From Clostridia bacterium (GTDB lineage: Bacteria; Bacillota_A; Clostridia; Oscillospirales; CAG-272), in the NCBI GenBank assembly GCA_017547395.1, contig JAFYPS010000164.1, forward strand, positions 1 to 17,572: 17,572 nucleotides of DNA. Direction: 5' to 3'. The notes under the pieces are model-generated. The model saw only the letters and a list, made by a program, of their open reading frames with translations, had not been told where the DNA came from and did not search any database. The position numbers and the translations under genes were made by a program. Of the stretch, positions 8,350-16,110 are shown piece after piece (position 1 is the first letter of the stretch; the number at the start of each line of letters is the position of its first letter).

Positions 8350-8393
8350 ATATTTCTCCTTTCTTCAGGTAAAATCAGAAGGTGTCTGCCGCT

Positions 8394-9428
8394 TTATCTT
8401 GCTTTGAACTGTGTGAGATAAGGATATCTTTCGGGGTTTTCAATAAACTTGCCAAGACCGATTGCCGAGCATTGAAGCGGCTTTTCCGCAAGCGTAACGC
8501 GAATTCCCGTAATCTGCTGCAAAAGTCCCGCAAAGCCGCGGAGATTTGCGCAACCGCCCGTTAAAATTATGCCGCGGTCATAGATGTCGGCACAAAGCTC
8601 CGGTGGAGTTTTCTCAAGTACCGAGCGAATGCAGTCGAGAATCTGCTCTATCTGGTCGCTCATTGCATCGCGCACCTCGCCCGAGGAAACGGTGAGAAGC
8701 GCGGGGAGACCGCTTGCAAGGTTCTTGCCGCGCACCTCCATACTGCCCGCATCCGCCTGCGGATGAACCGAGCCGATGCGGAGCTTCAGCATTTCGGCAG
8801 TCTTGGGGCTGACCGAAACGTTGTAACGACGTTTGATGTACATCATTATAGCCTCGTCAAGACGGTTACCTGCAACGCGGATGGAGTTTGACGTAACTAT
8901 TGCGCCGAGACTGACTGTTGCAACCTCGGTAGTACCGCCGCCGATGTCGATGATAAACGAGCCGCGAGGCGCACCGATTTTTACGCCTGCGCCAAGAGCT
9001 GCGGCAATAGGCTTTTCGATAAGCGTAACGCTTCTCGCGCCTGCCTCGAGCGCCGCATCTTCAAACGCGCGGCGGTCAACGCCCGTAACCCCGTGGGGAA
9101 CGCACATTGCAACCTTCGGACGGTTGAAGAGGAGGGGCCCCGTCATTTTGCGGATAAATTTTGCAAGCATAGCAACGGTAACGTCGTAGTCTGCGATAAC
9201 GCCGTCCTTGATTGGGCGAAAGGCGAGCTGTTCGCCTGCGGTTTTGCCTACCATAAGGCTTGCCGCGTCGCCTACCTCAAGCACTGCCATCGTGCGGCTG
9301 TTAACCGCCGCGACAGACGGCTCCTGAAGGGAAATTCCCTTGCCGTCCACGTAAATAAGAGTGTTTGACGTACCGAGGTCAATGCCGAGTTTTTTTGAAA
9401 CTTTTATTTTGGAGATGTCGAATTTCAT
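8394..9428 (-). CDS. mreB: Rod shape-determining protein MreB (actin-like)
   Basis: An actin homologue that polymerises under the membrane and directs lateral wall synthesis. The 344-residue chain shows phosphate-1 LGIDLGTSNTLIYVDGKG (about 14-31), the typical RPIKDGVIADYDVT stretch and phosphate-2 DIGGGTTEVA. The adenosine motif reads TGGCANLRGF where MreB usually has TGGGALL, and the C-terminal part is also more divergent than the N-terminal half. An N-terminal leader of about 13 residues (MKFDISKIKVSKK) precedes the usual start of the fold. The ribosome binding site GAGG overlaps the maf stop codon region. First of the mreBCD-mrdA block. Confidence 0.95.
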   Translation of the reverse strand: MKFDISKIKVSKKLGIDLGTSNTLIYVDGKGISLQEPSVAAVNSRTMAVLEVGDAASLMVGKTAGEQLAFRPIKDGVIADYDVTVAMLAKFIRKMTGPLLFNRPKVAMCVPHGVTGVDRRAFEDAALEAGARSVTLIEKPIAAALGAGVKIGAPRGSFIIDIGGGTTEVATVSLGAIVTSNSIRVAGNRLDEAIMMYIKRRYNVSVSPKTAEMLKLRIGSVHPQADAGSMEVRGKNLASGLPALLTVSSGEVRDAMSDQIEQILDCIRSVLEKTPPELCADIYDRGIILTGGCANLRGFAGLLQQITGIRVTLAEKPLQCSAIGLGKFIENPERYPYLTQFKAR

Positions 9429-9440
9429 CTATGTTTTTCC

Positions 9441-10055
9441 TCACTTTGAAAATTCGCTAAGTGATTTGAAATAGTCAAGACCGAGTGCGGACAAAAGTTT
9501 TGCCACTGTTTTCGGGGAAAGACCCATTATCGAGAAAAAGTCGCCGTCAATAGAGTCTACAAGTACTGCACCTTTTCCCTGAATGCCGTATGCTCCCGCT
9601 TTGTCAAGCGGTTCACCCGTTGCAACGTAGGAGAGGGCTTCTTCTCTTGAAAATGCGCGCATACGGACGATAGAAACCTCGCTTGCCGAAACAGAGCGGC
9701 TGCCGTGTATAAGGCAGGTACCCGTGCAAACGATATGCTCTCTGCCCGAAAGTGCGGTAAGCATATCAAGCGCGTCGTTTTCGCTTTGCGGCTTGCCGAG
9801 AGGCTCACCGTCAAGATAAACGAGCGTGTCTGCCGCGAGAATCAGCGTGTCGGCGTCAAATTTTCCTTCACTTACAAGGCGGTTTTTGAGTGCGAGCGAC
9901 TTTCTTGCCGCTAAAATTTCCCCCGCTTCTTTCGGGGTAAGCACCGTGTCTACGCTTTCGTCTGCGGGAGCGGTCAGAACGGTGTGTGTAATTCCCATTA
10001 TATCAAGGATTTCGCGGCGGCGCGGCGAAGCGCTTGCAAGGTAGAATTTTTTCAT
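9441..10055 (-). CDS. maf: Maf family nucleotide pyrophosphatase
   Basis: Maf proteins hydrolyse dTTP, UTP or modified nucleotides to the monophosphate; in Bacillus, Maf also affects septum formation. In the 204-residue chain the signature ASASPRR lies at 7-13, LAADT with D76 at 74-78, and KAGAYGIQG (K152, Q159) at 152-160, all expected in the active site. The start codon overlaps the U32 stop as ATGA, pointing to coupled translation. A position between a ZapA-type gene and mreB is common in Firmicutes. Substrate choice (dTTP/UTP subfamily versus modified nucleotides) cannot be settled by eye. Confidence 0.93.
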   Translation of the reverse strand: MKKFYLASASPRRREILDIMGITHTVLTAPADESVDTVLTPKEAGEILAARKSLALKNRLVSEGKFDADTLILAADTLVYLDGEPLGKPQSENDALDMLTALSGREHIVCTGTCLIHGSRSVSASEVSIVRMRAFSREEALSYVATGEPLDKAGAYGIQGKGAVLVDSIDGDFFSIMGLSPKTVAKLLSALGLDYFKSLSEFSK

Positions 10056-12055
10056 TTTTCTTTAATTCTCCGTATATCGTTTTTGGGTGCGAGCCTGTTT
10101 TTTGCGGCTCCAATAACCGAAAGGATCTCATTTTCGCTTTCGGTGGAAAAGATAAAGTGCTGTGCACCGAAGGGGGCTTTGTCAAGCGCGTAAGTCGGCA
10201 CACTGTTGAAAAGAACGTTTCTGTGCGGTTCTTCGCGAAGAATGGGGAACCTTGCTCCTACGCGGTCGGTGAAAACTGCGCGGTCATTTTCGCACCTTTC
10301 GCAGCCCGAAACCTCTTTTGCAAAGCATTTTTCAAGCAGCATTACGGGCAGTCTGCCGTATACCGCGTGAGAAACTCTTCCGCCGATGTCGCGGAGCTGT
10401 GCCGCGGTTAGCTCGGGGGAGAGAATAACGCTGTCAAATCCGTTTTCAAACGCGCGGAAAGCGCTTTCGCTATTGGTTACGTTAAGTCGCGTGTCAGCTA
10501 CGGGAACAAGTCCCGCTTCCTTTGCAAAGGCGAGATGACCGTAGTTGCCGACAAGCGCGTGGGTCGCACCTTTTTTTATGGCGGCAGAAAGGTTGTCTTT
10601 AACCTTTTCGATTTCGCTTTCAAAAATTACCGCGGGCAAAGCAACGCCTTTTACACGCGCGTCGGTGCATTTGAGGAATTCTGCAAGCGGGAGAAAAACC
10701 ATATCGAAAAAGTTGAAAAATTCATCGGCTTTCGGGAGATTTTTCCCGCGCACACAAAGCGCGGTGCGGGAGTCGGCGTTTTCTTTTTTAGCTTTGGCGG
10801 GCCTATAAGAAAATTCACTCGGTGCAATATGCTCTCTTTCGCCGAGCGAGGAATATTTTTCCACTGCTTCTCTGCGAAGCGCGTTGATTTCGCTTACGCG
10901 GAGGATAAGTCCTTCGTCAACGTCGGTTTCGCATTTTGCCGCTGTAAACGGAGTGTTTCCGAGCTTTGTAAGGTTCTTTTCGAGAGCCTCTTTCGTAAGC
11001 GGCGCGCTGTGCGCGGCTTCGGGAATATTGCCAAGCGTAACTACTTCACCCTTTTCGCCTCGGACTGTGATTTTAAAAGGGGTGTTTTCTTTTAGCTCTG
11101 CAAAAATTTCAATCGGAACCTTTCGGCTGATTTTTTCAAACGGTGTAAGCTCGCGGCTTGACTTTTTAGCGTCCTCGCTTCGTGTGCCGAGCATCGAAGA
11201 GTTGATTTTCCTGTCGAAATATCCCGTCGTAAAACCGTCGCGGCTGAAGATTTCTTCAAGCTCGCGGCTTTCGGCATTACTTGCGTTTCTTCTCTCGTCG
11301 AGCAGTCTGCGATAGATTTTTACAACGCCGTGAACGTATTCGGGCGACTTCATTCGTCCCTCTATTTTAAGAGATGCCGCGCCCGTTGAAAGCAGCTCGG
11401 GAATTCGCGACGCCATTGATAAATCCTTAAGGCTCAGCGGATATTTTCCGAATTTGTCGGGGAGACGGCAGGGCTGTGCGCACATACCGCGGTTGCCGCT
11501 TCTGCCTCCGACCATACTGCTGAGCAGACACTGTCCGCTATGCGAAACACACAGTGCGCCGTGGATAAAGGTTTCTATTTCTATTGGCGAATTCTTTACA
11601 AGCGCGGTCAGGTCTTCTTTTGAAAGCTCACGAGCCGCAACCATTCGCTCAAAACCGTTTTCGTAAAGGAATTTTGCCGCCTCTGCATTGTGTCCCGAAA
11701 ACTGTGTGGAACCGTGCAGGCGCATTGTGGGAATATATTTGTGAATGAGGCTTGCCGCACCGACGTCTGCGATGATAAGCGCGTCAACCCCCGCGTTTTC
11801 GAGAAAAGCCGCGTATTCAAGCACGTCGCGCATCTCGCGGTCGTATATAAGCGTGTTCAGCGTTACGTAGGTTTTTACACCGTACGCGCGTGAAAGCTTT
11901 GCCGCCTCGGCGATTTCCTCGCGTGTAAAATTTTTTGCATAAGCGCGTGCGCCAAACGCTTCGCCACCGAGATACACGGCGTCTGCCCCTGCATCTATTG
12001 CGGCTTCAAGCGCACGAAAAGAGCCTGCGGGTGCTAAAAGTTCGGGCAAACTCAT
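10052..12055 (-). CDS. U32 family protein with C-terminal DUF3656-like region, probable RNA hydroxylation factor
   Basis: Named peptidase U32, but characterised relatives are RNA-modification proteins: E. coli TrhP (tRNA wobble 5-hydroxyuridine) and RlhA (23S rRNA 5-hydroxycytidine), both prephenate-dependent. The TIM-barrel-like N-terminal part begins PELLAPAGSFRALEAAIDAGADAVYLG. The U32 signature (about 161-197) carries cysteines 169, 176, 192 and 196 in the order expected for Fe-S binding, with SGQCLLSS and GNRGMCAQPCR. A second cysteine group (577, 585, 588) lies near the end. The 667-residue length and extra C-terminal half fit the long, RlhA-like class rather than the short tRNA proteins. 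ATGA overlaps at both ends couple it to zapA and maf. Whether the target is tRNA or rRNA is not decided by the sequence. Confidence 0.88.
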   Translation of the reverse strand: MSLPELLAPAGSFRALEAAIDAGADAVYLGGEAFGARAYAKNFTREEIAEAAKLSRAYGVKTYVTLNTLIYDREMRDVLEYAAFLENAGVDALIIADVGAASLIHKYIPTMRLHGSTQFSGHNAEAAKFLYENGFERMVAARELSKEDLTALVKNSPIEIETFIHGALCVSHSGQCLLSSMVGGRSGNRGMCAQPCRLPDKFGKYPLSLKDLSMASRIPELLSTGAASLKIEGRMKSPEYVHGVVKIYRRLLDERRNASNAESRELEEIFSRDGFTTGYFDRKINSSMLGTRSEDAKKSSRELTPFEKISRKVPIEIFAELKENTPFKITVRGEKGEVVTLGNIPEAAHSAPLTKEALEKNLTKLGNTPFTAAKCETDVDEGLILRVSEINALRREAVEKYSSLGEREHIAPSEFSYRPAKAKKENADSRTALCVRGKNLPKADEFFNFFDMVFLPLAEFLKCTDARVKGVALPAVIFESEIEKVKDNLSAAIKKGATHALVGNYGHLAFAKEAGLVPVADTRLNVTNSESAFRAFENGFDSVILSPELTAAQLRDIGGRVSHAVYGRLPVMLLEKCFAKEVSGCERCENDRAVFTDRVGARFPILREEPHRNVLFNSVPTYALDKAPFGAQHFIFSTESENEILSVIGAAKNRLAPKNDIRRIKEK

Positions 12056-12375
12056 AATTTTCTCTTCGCCTCAAGCTCGTCAAGCTTTTTTGAAAGACGG
12101 TCGTTTTCGGCTCTCATACGCGCAAGGTTCGAGGTGTAAAGCTCAAGCTGTGCCTCTGCCTTGTCGGCGTTTGCCTTTGCCTTTTCCGCTTCGCTTAAAA
12201 ATTCAAGCGCGCAGAAAAGCGCCGCCTCGGTTTTTGAAACCTGACGCGACTTGTAAAGAACGCTCTGCGCTCTTTCATTAAGCTTTTTCGCAAGGGCTAA
12301 AACGGTTTCTTCTCCCTCGTCGCTCACGATGCTAACGGGAGTGTCCATAAGTTTTATAGTGAATTTTTGTTTCAT
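12052..12375 (-). CDS. zapA: Cell division protein ZapA
   Basis: ZapA binds FtsZ and bundles its filaments at the septum. The 107-residue protein has the small N-terminal ZapA head (KFTIKLMDTPVSIVSDEGEETVLALAKKLNERAQ) followed by a long alpha-helical coiled coil from about residue 45 to the end, rich in Ala, Glu, Lys and Leu. The length fits the family. AAGGAG lies 11 bases before the ATG, rather far; no better in-frame start is visible. It is the first gene of the operon, with a promoter at 12456-12483 and a leader of about 75 bases. Confidence 0.9.
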   Translation of the reverse strand: MKQKFTIKLMDTPVSIVSDEGEETVLALAKKLNERAQSVLYKSRQVSKTEAALFCALEFLSEAEKAKANADKAEAQLELYTSNLARMRAENDRLSKKLDELEAKRKL

Positions 12376-12408
12376 AACGGTTCATACTCCTTTTTAAAGG
12401 AAAACGGC

Positions 12409-12437
12409 TTGCAATTCTTTTGATAATGCTATATAAT
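12409..12437 (+). promoter_or_regulatory. Plus-strand promoter for proBA operon
   Basis: TTGCAA (12409-12414) and TATAAT (12432-12437) are 17 bases apart. The predicted start is near 12444, giving a 5' leader of roughly 217 bases that runs through element 3 before proB. No equally good promoter lies between element 3 and proB. This is a consensus match only. Confidence 0.7.
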
Positions 12438-12455
12438 AATTTATTATACTATATT

Positions 12456-12483
12456 ATTATATCAATTTAAATAGTTTTTGCAA
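12456..12483 (-). promoter_or_regulatory. Minus-strand promoter for zapA-mre operon
   Basis: On the minus strand TTGCAA (12478-12483) and TATAAT (12456-12461) are 16 bases apart, with a predicted start near 12449. It faces the plus-strand promoter, and the two predicted start sites fall within about 5 bases of each other. The -35 box ends 2 bases from the left end of element 3. Confidence 0.7.
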
Positions 12484-12485
12484 AA

Positions 12486-12636
12486 TAAATTAACGTTTAT
12501 GTGACGAAAATTGGAACGCACAAATTGGTAGGGGATGGCCCCCTGGACATCCCGTTTCGCCTTTGTTCTTGCGGGACGTCGAAGGTGCCGTCCCCTACCC
12601 AAGCTTTTGCGTGTTATTATCATAAACCTTAATTTA
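12486..12636. repeat. MITE-like element, copy 3 (151 bp, diverged)
   Basis: The left end TAAATTAACGTTTATG and the reversed right end TAAATTAAGGTTTATG differ at one of 16 positions. The interior arms (12527-12554 and 12572-12599, 28 bases each) pair at 23 positions plus one G-U and resemble the arms of copies 1 and 2, though the loop and flanks differ. It lies between the opposed promoters and proB, 13 bp from the proB ribosome binding site, and so would be part of the proB leader RNA. Confidence 0.82.
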
Positions 12637-12660
12637 CCTGTTTCAAAGCGAGGCGAAAAA

Positions 12661-13443
12661 ATGAGCAACGGTAATAAATACAAAAGAATAGTTGTAAAAA
12701 TCGGCACGTCTACAATGACGCACGATACGGGCAAGCTCAATCTTCACCGTATTGAAACGCTGGCGCGCGTTCTGTCCGACATCAAAAACAGCGGTTGCGA
12801 GGTAGTGCTTGTGTCGAGCGGAGCCGTCAGTGCGGGATGTGCGAGAATCGGCTTTCACCGACCTACAAGTACCAAGGAAAAGCAGGCGCTTGCCGCAATC
12901 GGGCAGAATGAGATTATGAAGCTTTACGGCAAGTTTTTTTCGCTCTACGGTCATCCCGTGGCACAGCTTCTCTTAACAAAGGACGTCGTTGACAGCCCCT
13001 CGCGTCGCTCTGCCGCCGAGGCAACTCTTGAGGAGCTTCTTTCAATGGGATGCGTACCCGTAATCAACGAGAACGACTCGGTTTCCTGCTATGAGATAGA
13101 GTTTGGCGGAAACGACCGTCTTTCCGCATGTGTTGGCGTTATCTGCCACGCGGATATTGTTATAAATCTTACCGATATCGACGGATATTACGACAGCGAC
13201 CCGCGTACAAACCCGCAGGCAAAGCTTATCGAGCGGGTAGAAACGGTTACCGACGAAATGATAGAGAATGCAGGCGGTGCGGGAACGGAGCGCGGCACGG
13301 GCGGTATGCAGGCAAAGCTTATGGCAGCGCAGATGACAGCCGAAGCGGGCATACCTATGATGATAGCCTGCGGAACAAATCCCGAAATTCTTTACGACGT
13401 TATGAACGGTACCGCAAGAGGTACATATTTCGAAGGAAAATAA
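12661..13443 (+). CDS. proB: Glutamate 5-kinase
   Basis: Phosphorylates glutamate to gamma-glutamyl phosphate, the first step of proline synthesis. The 260-residue amino acid kinase fold shows VVKIGTSTM near the start, VLVSSGAVSAG, PVINENDSV, GGNDRLSA, TDIDGYYDSDPR and GTGGMQAKLMAA, the expected substrate and nucleotide contacts. It stops after the kinase domain and lacks the C-terminal PUA domain of the about 367-residue E. coli form. The frame is open upstream into element 3, but ATG 12661 is chosen: GAGG (12650-12653) lies 7 bases before it and the residues before it look unlike ProB. The stop codon TAA is also the first three bases of element 4. proA follows. Confidence 0.95.
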   Translation: MSNGNKYKRIVVKIGTSTMTHDTGKLNLHRIETLARVLSDIKNSGCEVVLVSSGAVSAGCARIGFHRPTSTKEKQALAAIGQNEIMKLYGKFFSLYGHPVAQLLLTKDVVDSPSRRSAAEATLEELLSMGCVPVINENDSVSCYEIEFGGNDRLSACVGVICHADIVINLTDIDGYYDSDPRTNPQAKLIERVETVTDEMIENAGGAGTERGTGGMQAKLMAAQMTAEAGIPMMIACGTNPEILYDVMNGTARGTYFEGK

Positions 13444-13644
13444 ATTAATGTTTATGAGAGGAAACGCCGCTGCGGCGGCTACCCCTCACCAACGGTTTAC
13501 CGTAATGTGACGCTAAGCGTCACTATGCCTCCCCCAAGGGGGAAGCCTTGTATTCATTGCCTTTGAGCCTTCCCCCTCGGGGGAAGGTGTCGCCGTTAGG
13601 CGACGGATGAGGGGTTCGTGGAAAACATTCTAAACATTATTTTA
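13441..13644. repeat. MITE-like element with a different interior (204 bp)
   Basis: The ends match the family: TAAATTAATGTTTATGAG at the left and, reversed, TAAAATAATGTTTAGAAT at the right. The interior is unrelated to the other three. It holds hairpins at 13466-13479, 13492-13503, 13507-13523, 13568-13587 (perfect 9-bp CCTTCCCCC stem) and 13589-13604, plus a weaker one near 13527-13547. CCCCTCA (13482-13488) pairs with TGAGGGG (13608-13614) and would close most of them into a multibranched fold. It separates proB from proA and ends 4 bases before the proA ribosome binding site. Confidence 0.75.
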
Positions 13645-13656
13645 CACGAGGAAACT

Positions 13657-14910
13657 ATGGAAATATACGATTACATACTTTCGCTTGAGAAGCGTGCGGC
13701 AGCGGCTGTCGGAGAGATGTCCTGCGCATCGCTTGAAAGGCGTAACGCGGTTTTGACCACGCTTGCAAAAAAGCTTTCGGAAAACGTGGAAAAACTGCTT
13801 GAAGCAAACAAAACCGACCTTGACCGCGCCGCCGAAAACGGCGTGCCAAAGACGATGCTTGACCGCCTTGCACTGAGCGAAAGCCGTATAAACGCAATGG
13901 CAGATTCGCTTATCGAGCTTACTCTTCTGCCCGATGCGCTCGGCAAGGAGCGCGTATGGACACGCGAAAGCGGAATTGAAATCTGCGAAAGAAAGGTGCC
14001 GCTCGGCGTATGCGCGATAATTTTTGAGGCGCGCCCCAACGTCACGCTTGATGCGGCGGCACTTTGCATAAAGACGGGTAACGTTGCGCTGCTCCGCGGC
14101 GGAAAGGAAGCGATTACCACGAGTATGGCTATCCGCGACCTCGTATGTGACGCGCTTTGTGAAAACGGTCTTCCGCGCGACGGAGTTCTGCTTGTTGAAC
14201 GTACCGAGCGCGAGGGTGCAAACGCGCTTATGACCATACGCGGATACGTTGACGTGCTTATACCGCGCGGCGGCAAGGGGCTTATCAGAAACGTTGTGGA
14301 AAACGCAAAAGTACCCGTTATAGAAACGGGTGCGGGCAACTGCCATATTTACGTTGAAAAGACAGCCGACTTTGATATGGCGAGAAAGATAATCGTCAAT
14401 GCCAAGGTTCAGCGTCCGTCGGTCTGCAACGCTTGCGAGGGACTTCTTTGCGACAGCGAAATTGCGGCAGAGTTTTTACCGCTTTTTGCTGAGGATATGG
14501 AGAAATACGGTGTTGAAATCCGCGCCGACGCGGAGGGAAGAAAGCACGTTAAAAACGCGCTTCCCGCAAGTGAAGAGGACTTTTTCACCGAGTATAACGA
14601 CCTTATCATTTCGGTAAAGGTGGTAGGTGGTGTAAAAGAGGCTATCGACCACATAAACACCCACGGAACAAAGCACAGCGAGGCTATTGTGACCTCCTGC
14701 GACACTGCGGCAGACCTCTTTACGAAAAAGGTTGACGCGGCGGCGGTTTACGTAAATACGTCTACGCGCTTTACCGACGGCGGCGAGTTCGGATACGGTG
14801 CGGAAATCGGAATTTCCACGCAGAAGCTCCACGCGCGCGGACCGATGGGACTTGATGCACTCACAACTGTGAAGTATATAGTAAAATCAAACGGAGAAGT
14901 AAGAGGATAA
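13657..14910 (+). CDS. proA: Gamma-glutamyl phosphate reductase
   Basis: Reduces gamma-glutamyl phosphate with NADPH to glutamate semialdehyde, the second step of proline synthesis. The 417-residue length fits the family. It is an aldehyde dehydrogenase-fold protein with PLGVCAIIFEARPNVTLDAAALCIKTGNVALLRGGKEA (115-152), the family-typical VIETGAGNCHIYVE (221-234), the probable catalytic cysteine C257 in QRPSVCNACE, and HSEAIVT and FGYGAEIGISTQKLHARGPMGL near the end. The frame extends back to a GTG at 13618 inside element 4, but ATG 13657 has GAGG (13648-13651) 5 bases before it. thiI begins on the base after the stop. Confidence 0.96.
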   Translation: MEIYDYILSLEKRAAAAVGEMSCASLERRNAVLTTLAKKLSENVEKLLEANKTDLDRAAENGVPKTMLDRLALSESRINAMADSLIELTLLPDALGKERVWTRESGIEICERKVPLGVCAIIFEARPNVTLDAAALCIKTGNVALLRGGKEAITTSMAIRDLVCDALCENGLPRDGVLLVERTEREGANALMTIRGYVDVLIPRGGKGLIRNVVENAKVPVIETGAGNCHIYVEKTADFDMARKIIVNAKVQRPSVCNACEGLLCDSEIAAEFLPLFAEDMEKYGVEIRADAEGRKHVKNALPASEEDFFTEYNDLIISVKVVGGVKEAIDHINTHGTKHSEAIVTSCDTAADLFTKKVDAAAVYVNTSTRFTDGGEFGYGAEIGISTQKLHARGPMGLDALTTVKYIVKSNGEVRG

Positions 14911-16110
14911 ATGAAAGAAGTTATACTTTGTAAATACGGCGAGCTTGTGCTTAAAGGTGCAAACAAAATGCGCTTTGAGTCGATGCTTGTAAAGAGAATA
15001 AAGCAGAGAGCCGAGCGTTTTGGCGAGTTTTCGGTGTATAACCGTCAGAGCACGGTTTACGTAGAGCCTAAGAGCGAGCTTTGCGATATGGACGGAATGC
15101 TTGAGAGTATGCGCCGTCTCCCTGGCTTCAATCGCGTTGCGGTTGCCGCAGTCTGCGAAAAGAATATGGAGAGCATTGAAAAATGCGTTAAGGAATATCT
15201 CCCCCGCCGCCTTGTCGGCGTAAAGACCTTTAAGGTGGAGGCAAAACGTGCGGACAAGACCTTTCCGCTCCGCTCCCCCGAAATATGCGCGGCTGTTGGC
15301 GGTTTCGTGCTCGAAAGCGTGCGCGGGATAAAGGTAAACGTGCAAAACCCCGAGCGCACTATACGCGTTGAAATCCGCGAAAAGGGCGCGTACATCCACT
15401 TTGACCAGCTTGAAGGTGCGGGCGGTATGCCGATAGGCTCGAGCGGACGCGGTCTTCTTCTCCTCTCGGGAGGAATCGACAGTCCCGTTGCGGGATATAT
15501 GATGGCAAAGCGCGGTATGATCGTAGAGGCGCTTCATTTTGAGAGCTTTCCGTACACCTCCGAGCGCGCAAAGGAAAAGGTGCTTACTCTTGCAAAAGAG
15601 CTTACCGAGTACACCGACCGTATGTACGTTCACGTAATTTCGCTCACTCACATTCAGGAGGAGCTTAAGAACAAGTGTGACGAGGATTACTTTACGCTTT
15701 TGCTTCGCCGTTTTATGTACGTTCTTTCCGAGCGTATGGCAAAGGAATGTCACTGTCAGGCACTCATCACGGGTGAGAGCCTCGGTCAGGTCGCAAGCCA
15801 GACGCTTGAGGCAATCGGTGTTACCGATGCAATGGTAGACATCCCCGTTTTCCGTCCCTGTATCGGTCTTGACAAGGAGGAAATCGTGAAGATTTCTCGT
15901 AAAATCGGCACTTTTGAAACCTCTATTCTTCCTTACGAGGACTGCTGCACCGTATTTACTCCCCGCCATCCCAAGACCCGTCCCGATGCCGCAAAGGTTG
16001 CGGCAGAGGTGGCGAAAATCGACTTTGATGCGCTTTGTGACGAGGCGTTTGCAACCGAGTACACGCTTGCAGTCACCCCCGACGGCTATGAGGAAATAAA
16101 GCGTGACTGA
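14911..16110 (+). CDS. thiI: tRNA 4-thiouridine synthase ThiI (rhodanese-less)
   Basis: Activates U8 of tRNA with ATP so that sulfur can be added, giving 4-thiouridine. The 399-residue chain has an N-terminal ferredoxin-like plus THUMP region (about 1-165, ending RVEIREKGAYIHF) and a PP-loop ATPase LLLLSGGIDSPVAGYMMAKRG (182-202). The C-terminal PYEDCCTVFTPRHPKTRPD (341-359) is typical of this family and includes adjacent cysteines 345-346. It lacks the C-terminal rhodanese domain of E. coli ThiI, as in Bacillus, so sulfur must come from a separate cysteine desulfurase not seen here. The ATG directly abuts the proA stop; GAGG lies in the proA end. The stop overlaps the next start as TGATG. 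Confidence 0.95.
   Translation: MKEVILCKYGELVLKGANKMRFESMLVKRIKQRAERFGEFSVYNRQSTVYVEPKSELCDMDGMLESMRRLPGFNRVAVAAVCEKNMESIEKCVKEYLPRRLVGVKTFKVEAKRADKTFPLRSPEICAAVGGFVLESVRGIKVNVQNPERTIRVEIREKGAYIHFDQLEGAGGMPIGSSGRGLLLLSGGIDSPVAGYMMAKRGMIVEALHFESFPYTSERAKEKVLTLAKELTEYTDRMYVHVISLTHIQEELKNKCDEDYFTLLLRRFMYVLSERMAKECHCQALITGESLGQVASQTLEAIGVTDAMVDIPVFRPCIGLDKEEIVKISRKIGTFETSILPYEDCCTVFTPRHPKTRPDAAKVAAEVAKIDFDALCDEAFATEYTLAVTPDGYEEIKRD

Noticed and set aside
12535..12660. An upstream start for proB inside element 3
   Set aside because: The extra 42 residues are encoded by the hairpin arms and loop, do not resemble ProB, and a good ribosome binding site serves ATG 12661.
13482..13614. tRNA-like or structured RNA gene in element 4
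   Set aside because: The multibranched fold lacks tRNA consensus bases and arm lengths, and the region has the family's terminal repeats, so a mobile repeat explains it better.
4541..13644. CRISPR array
   Set aside because: The repeats are about 150-200 bp, kilobases apart, sit between genes, and have no regular spacers or cas genes.
13618..13656. A GTG start for proA inside element 4
   Set aside because: The 13 extra residues come from the element end; ATG 13657 has its own ribosome binding site and begins where ProA proteins begin.
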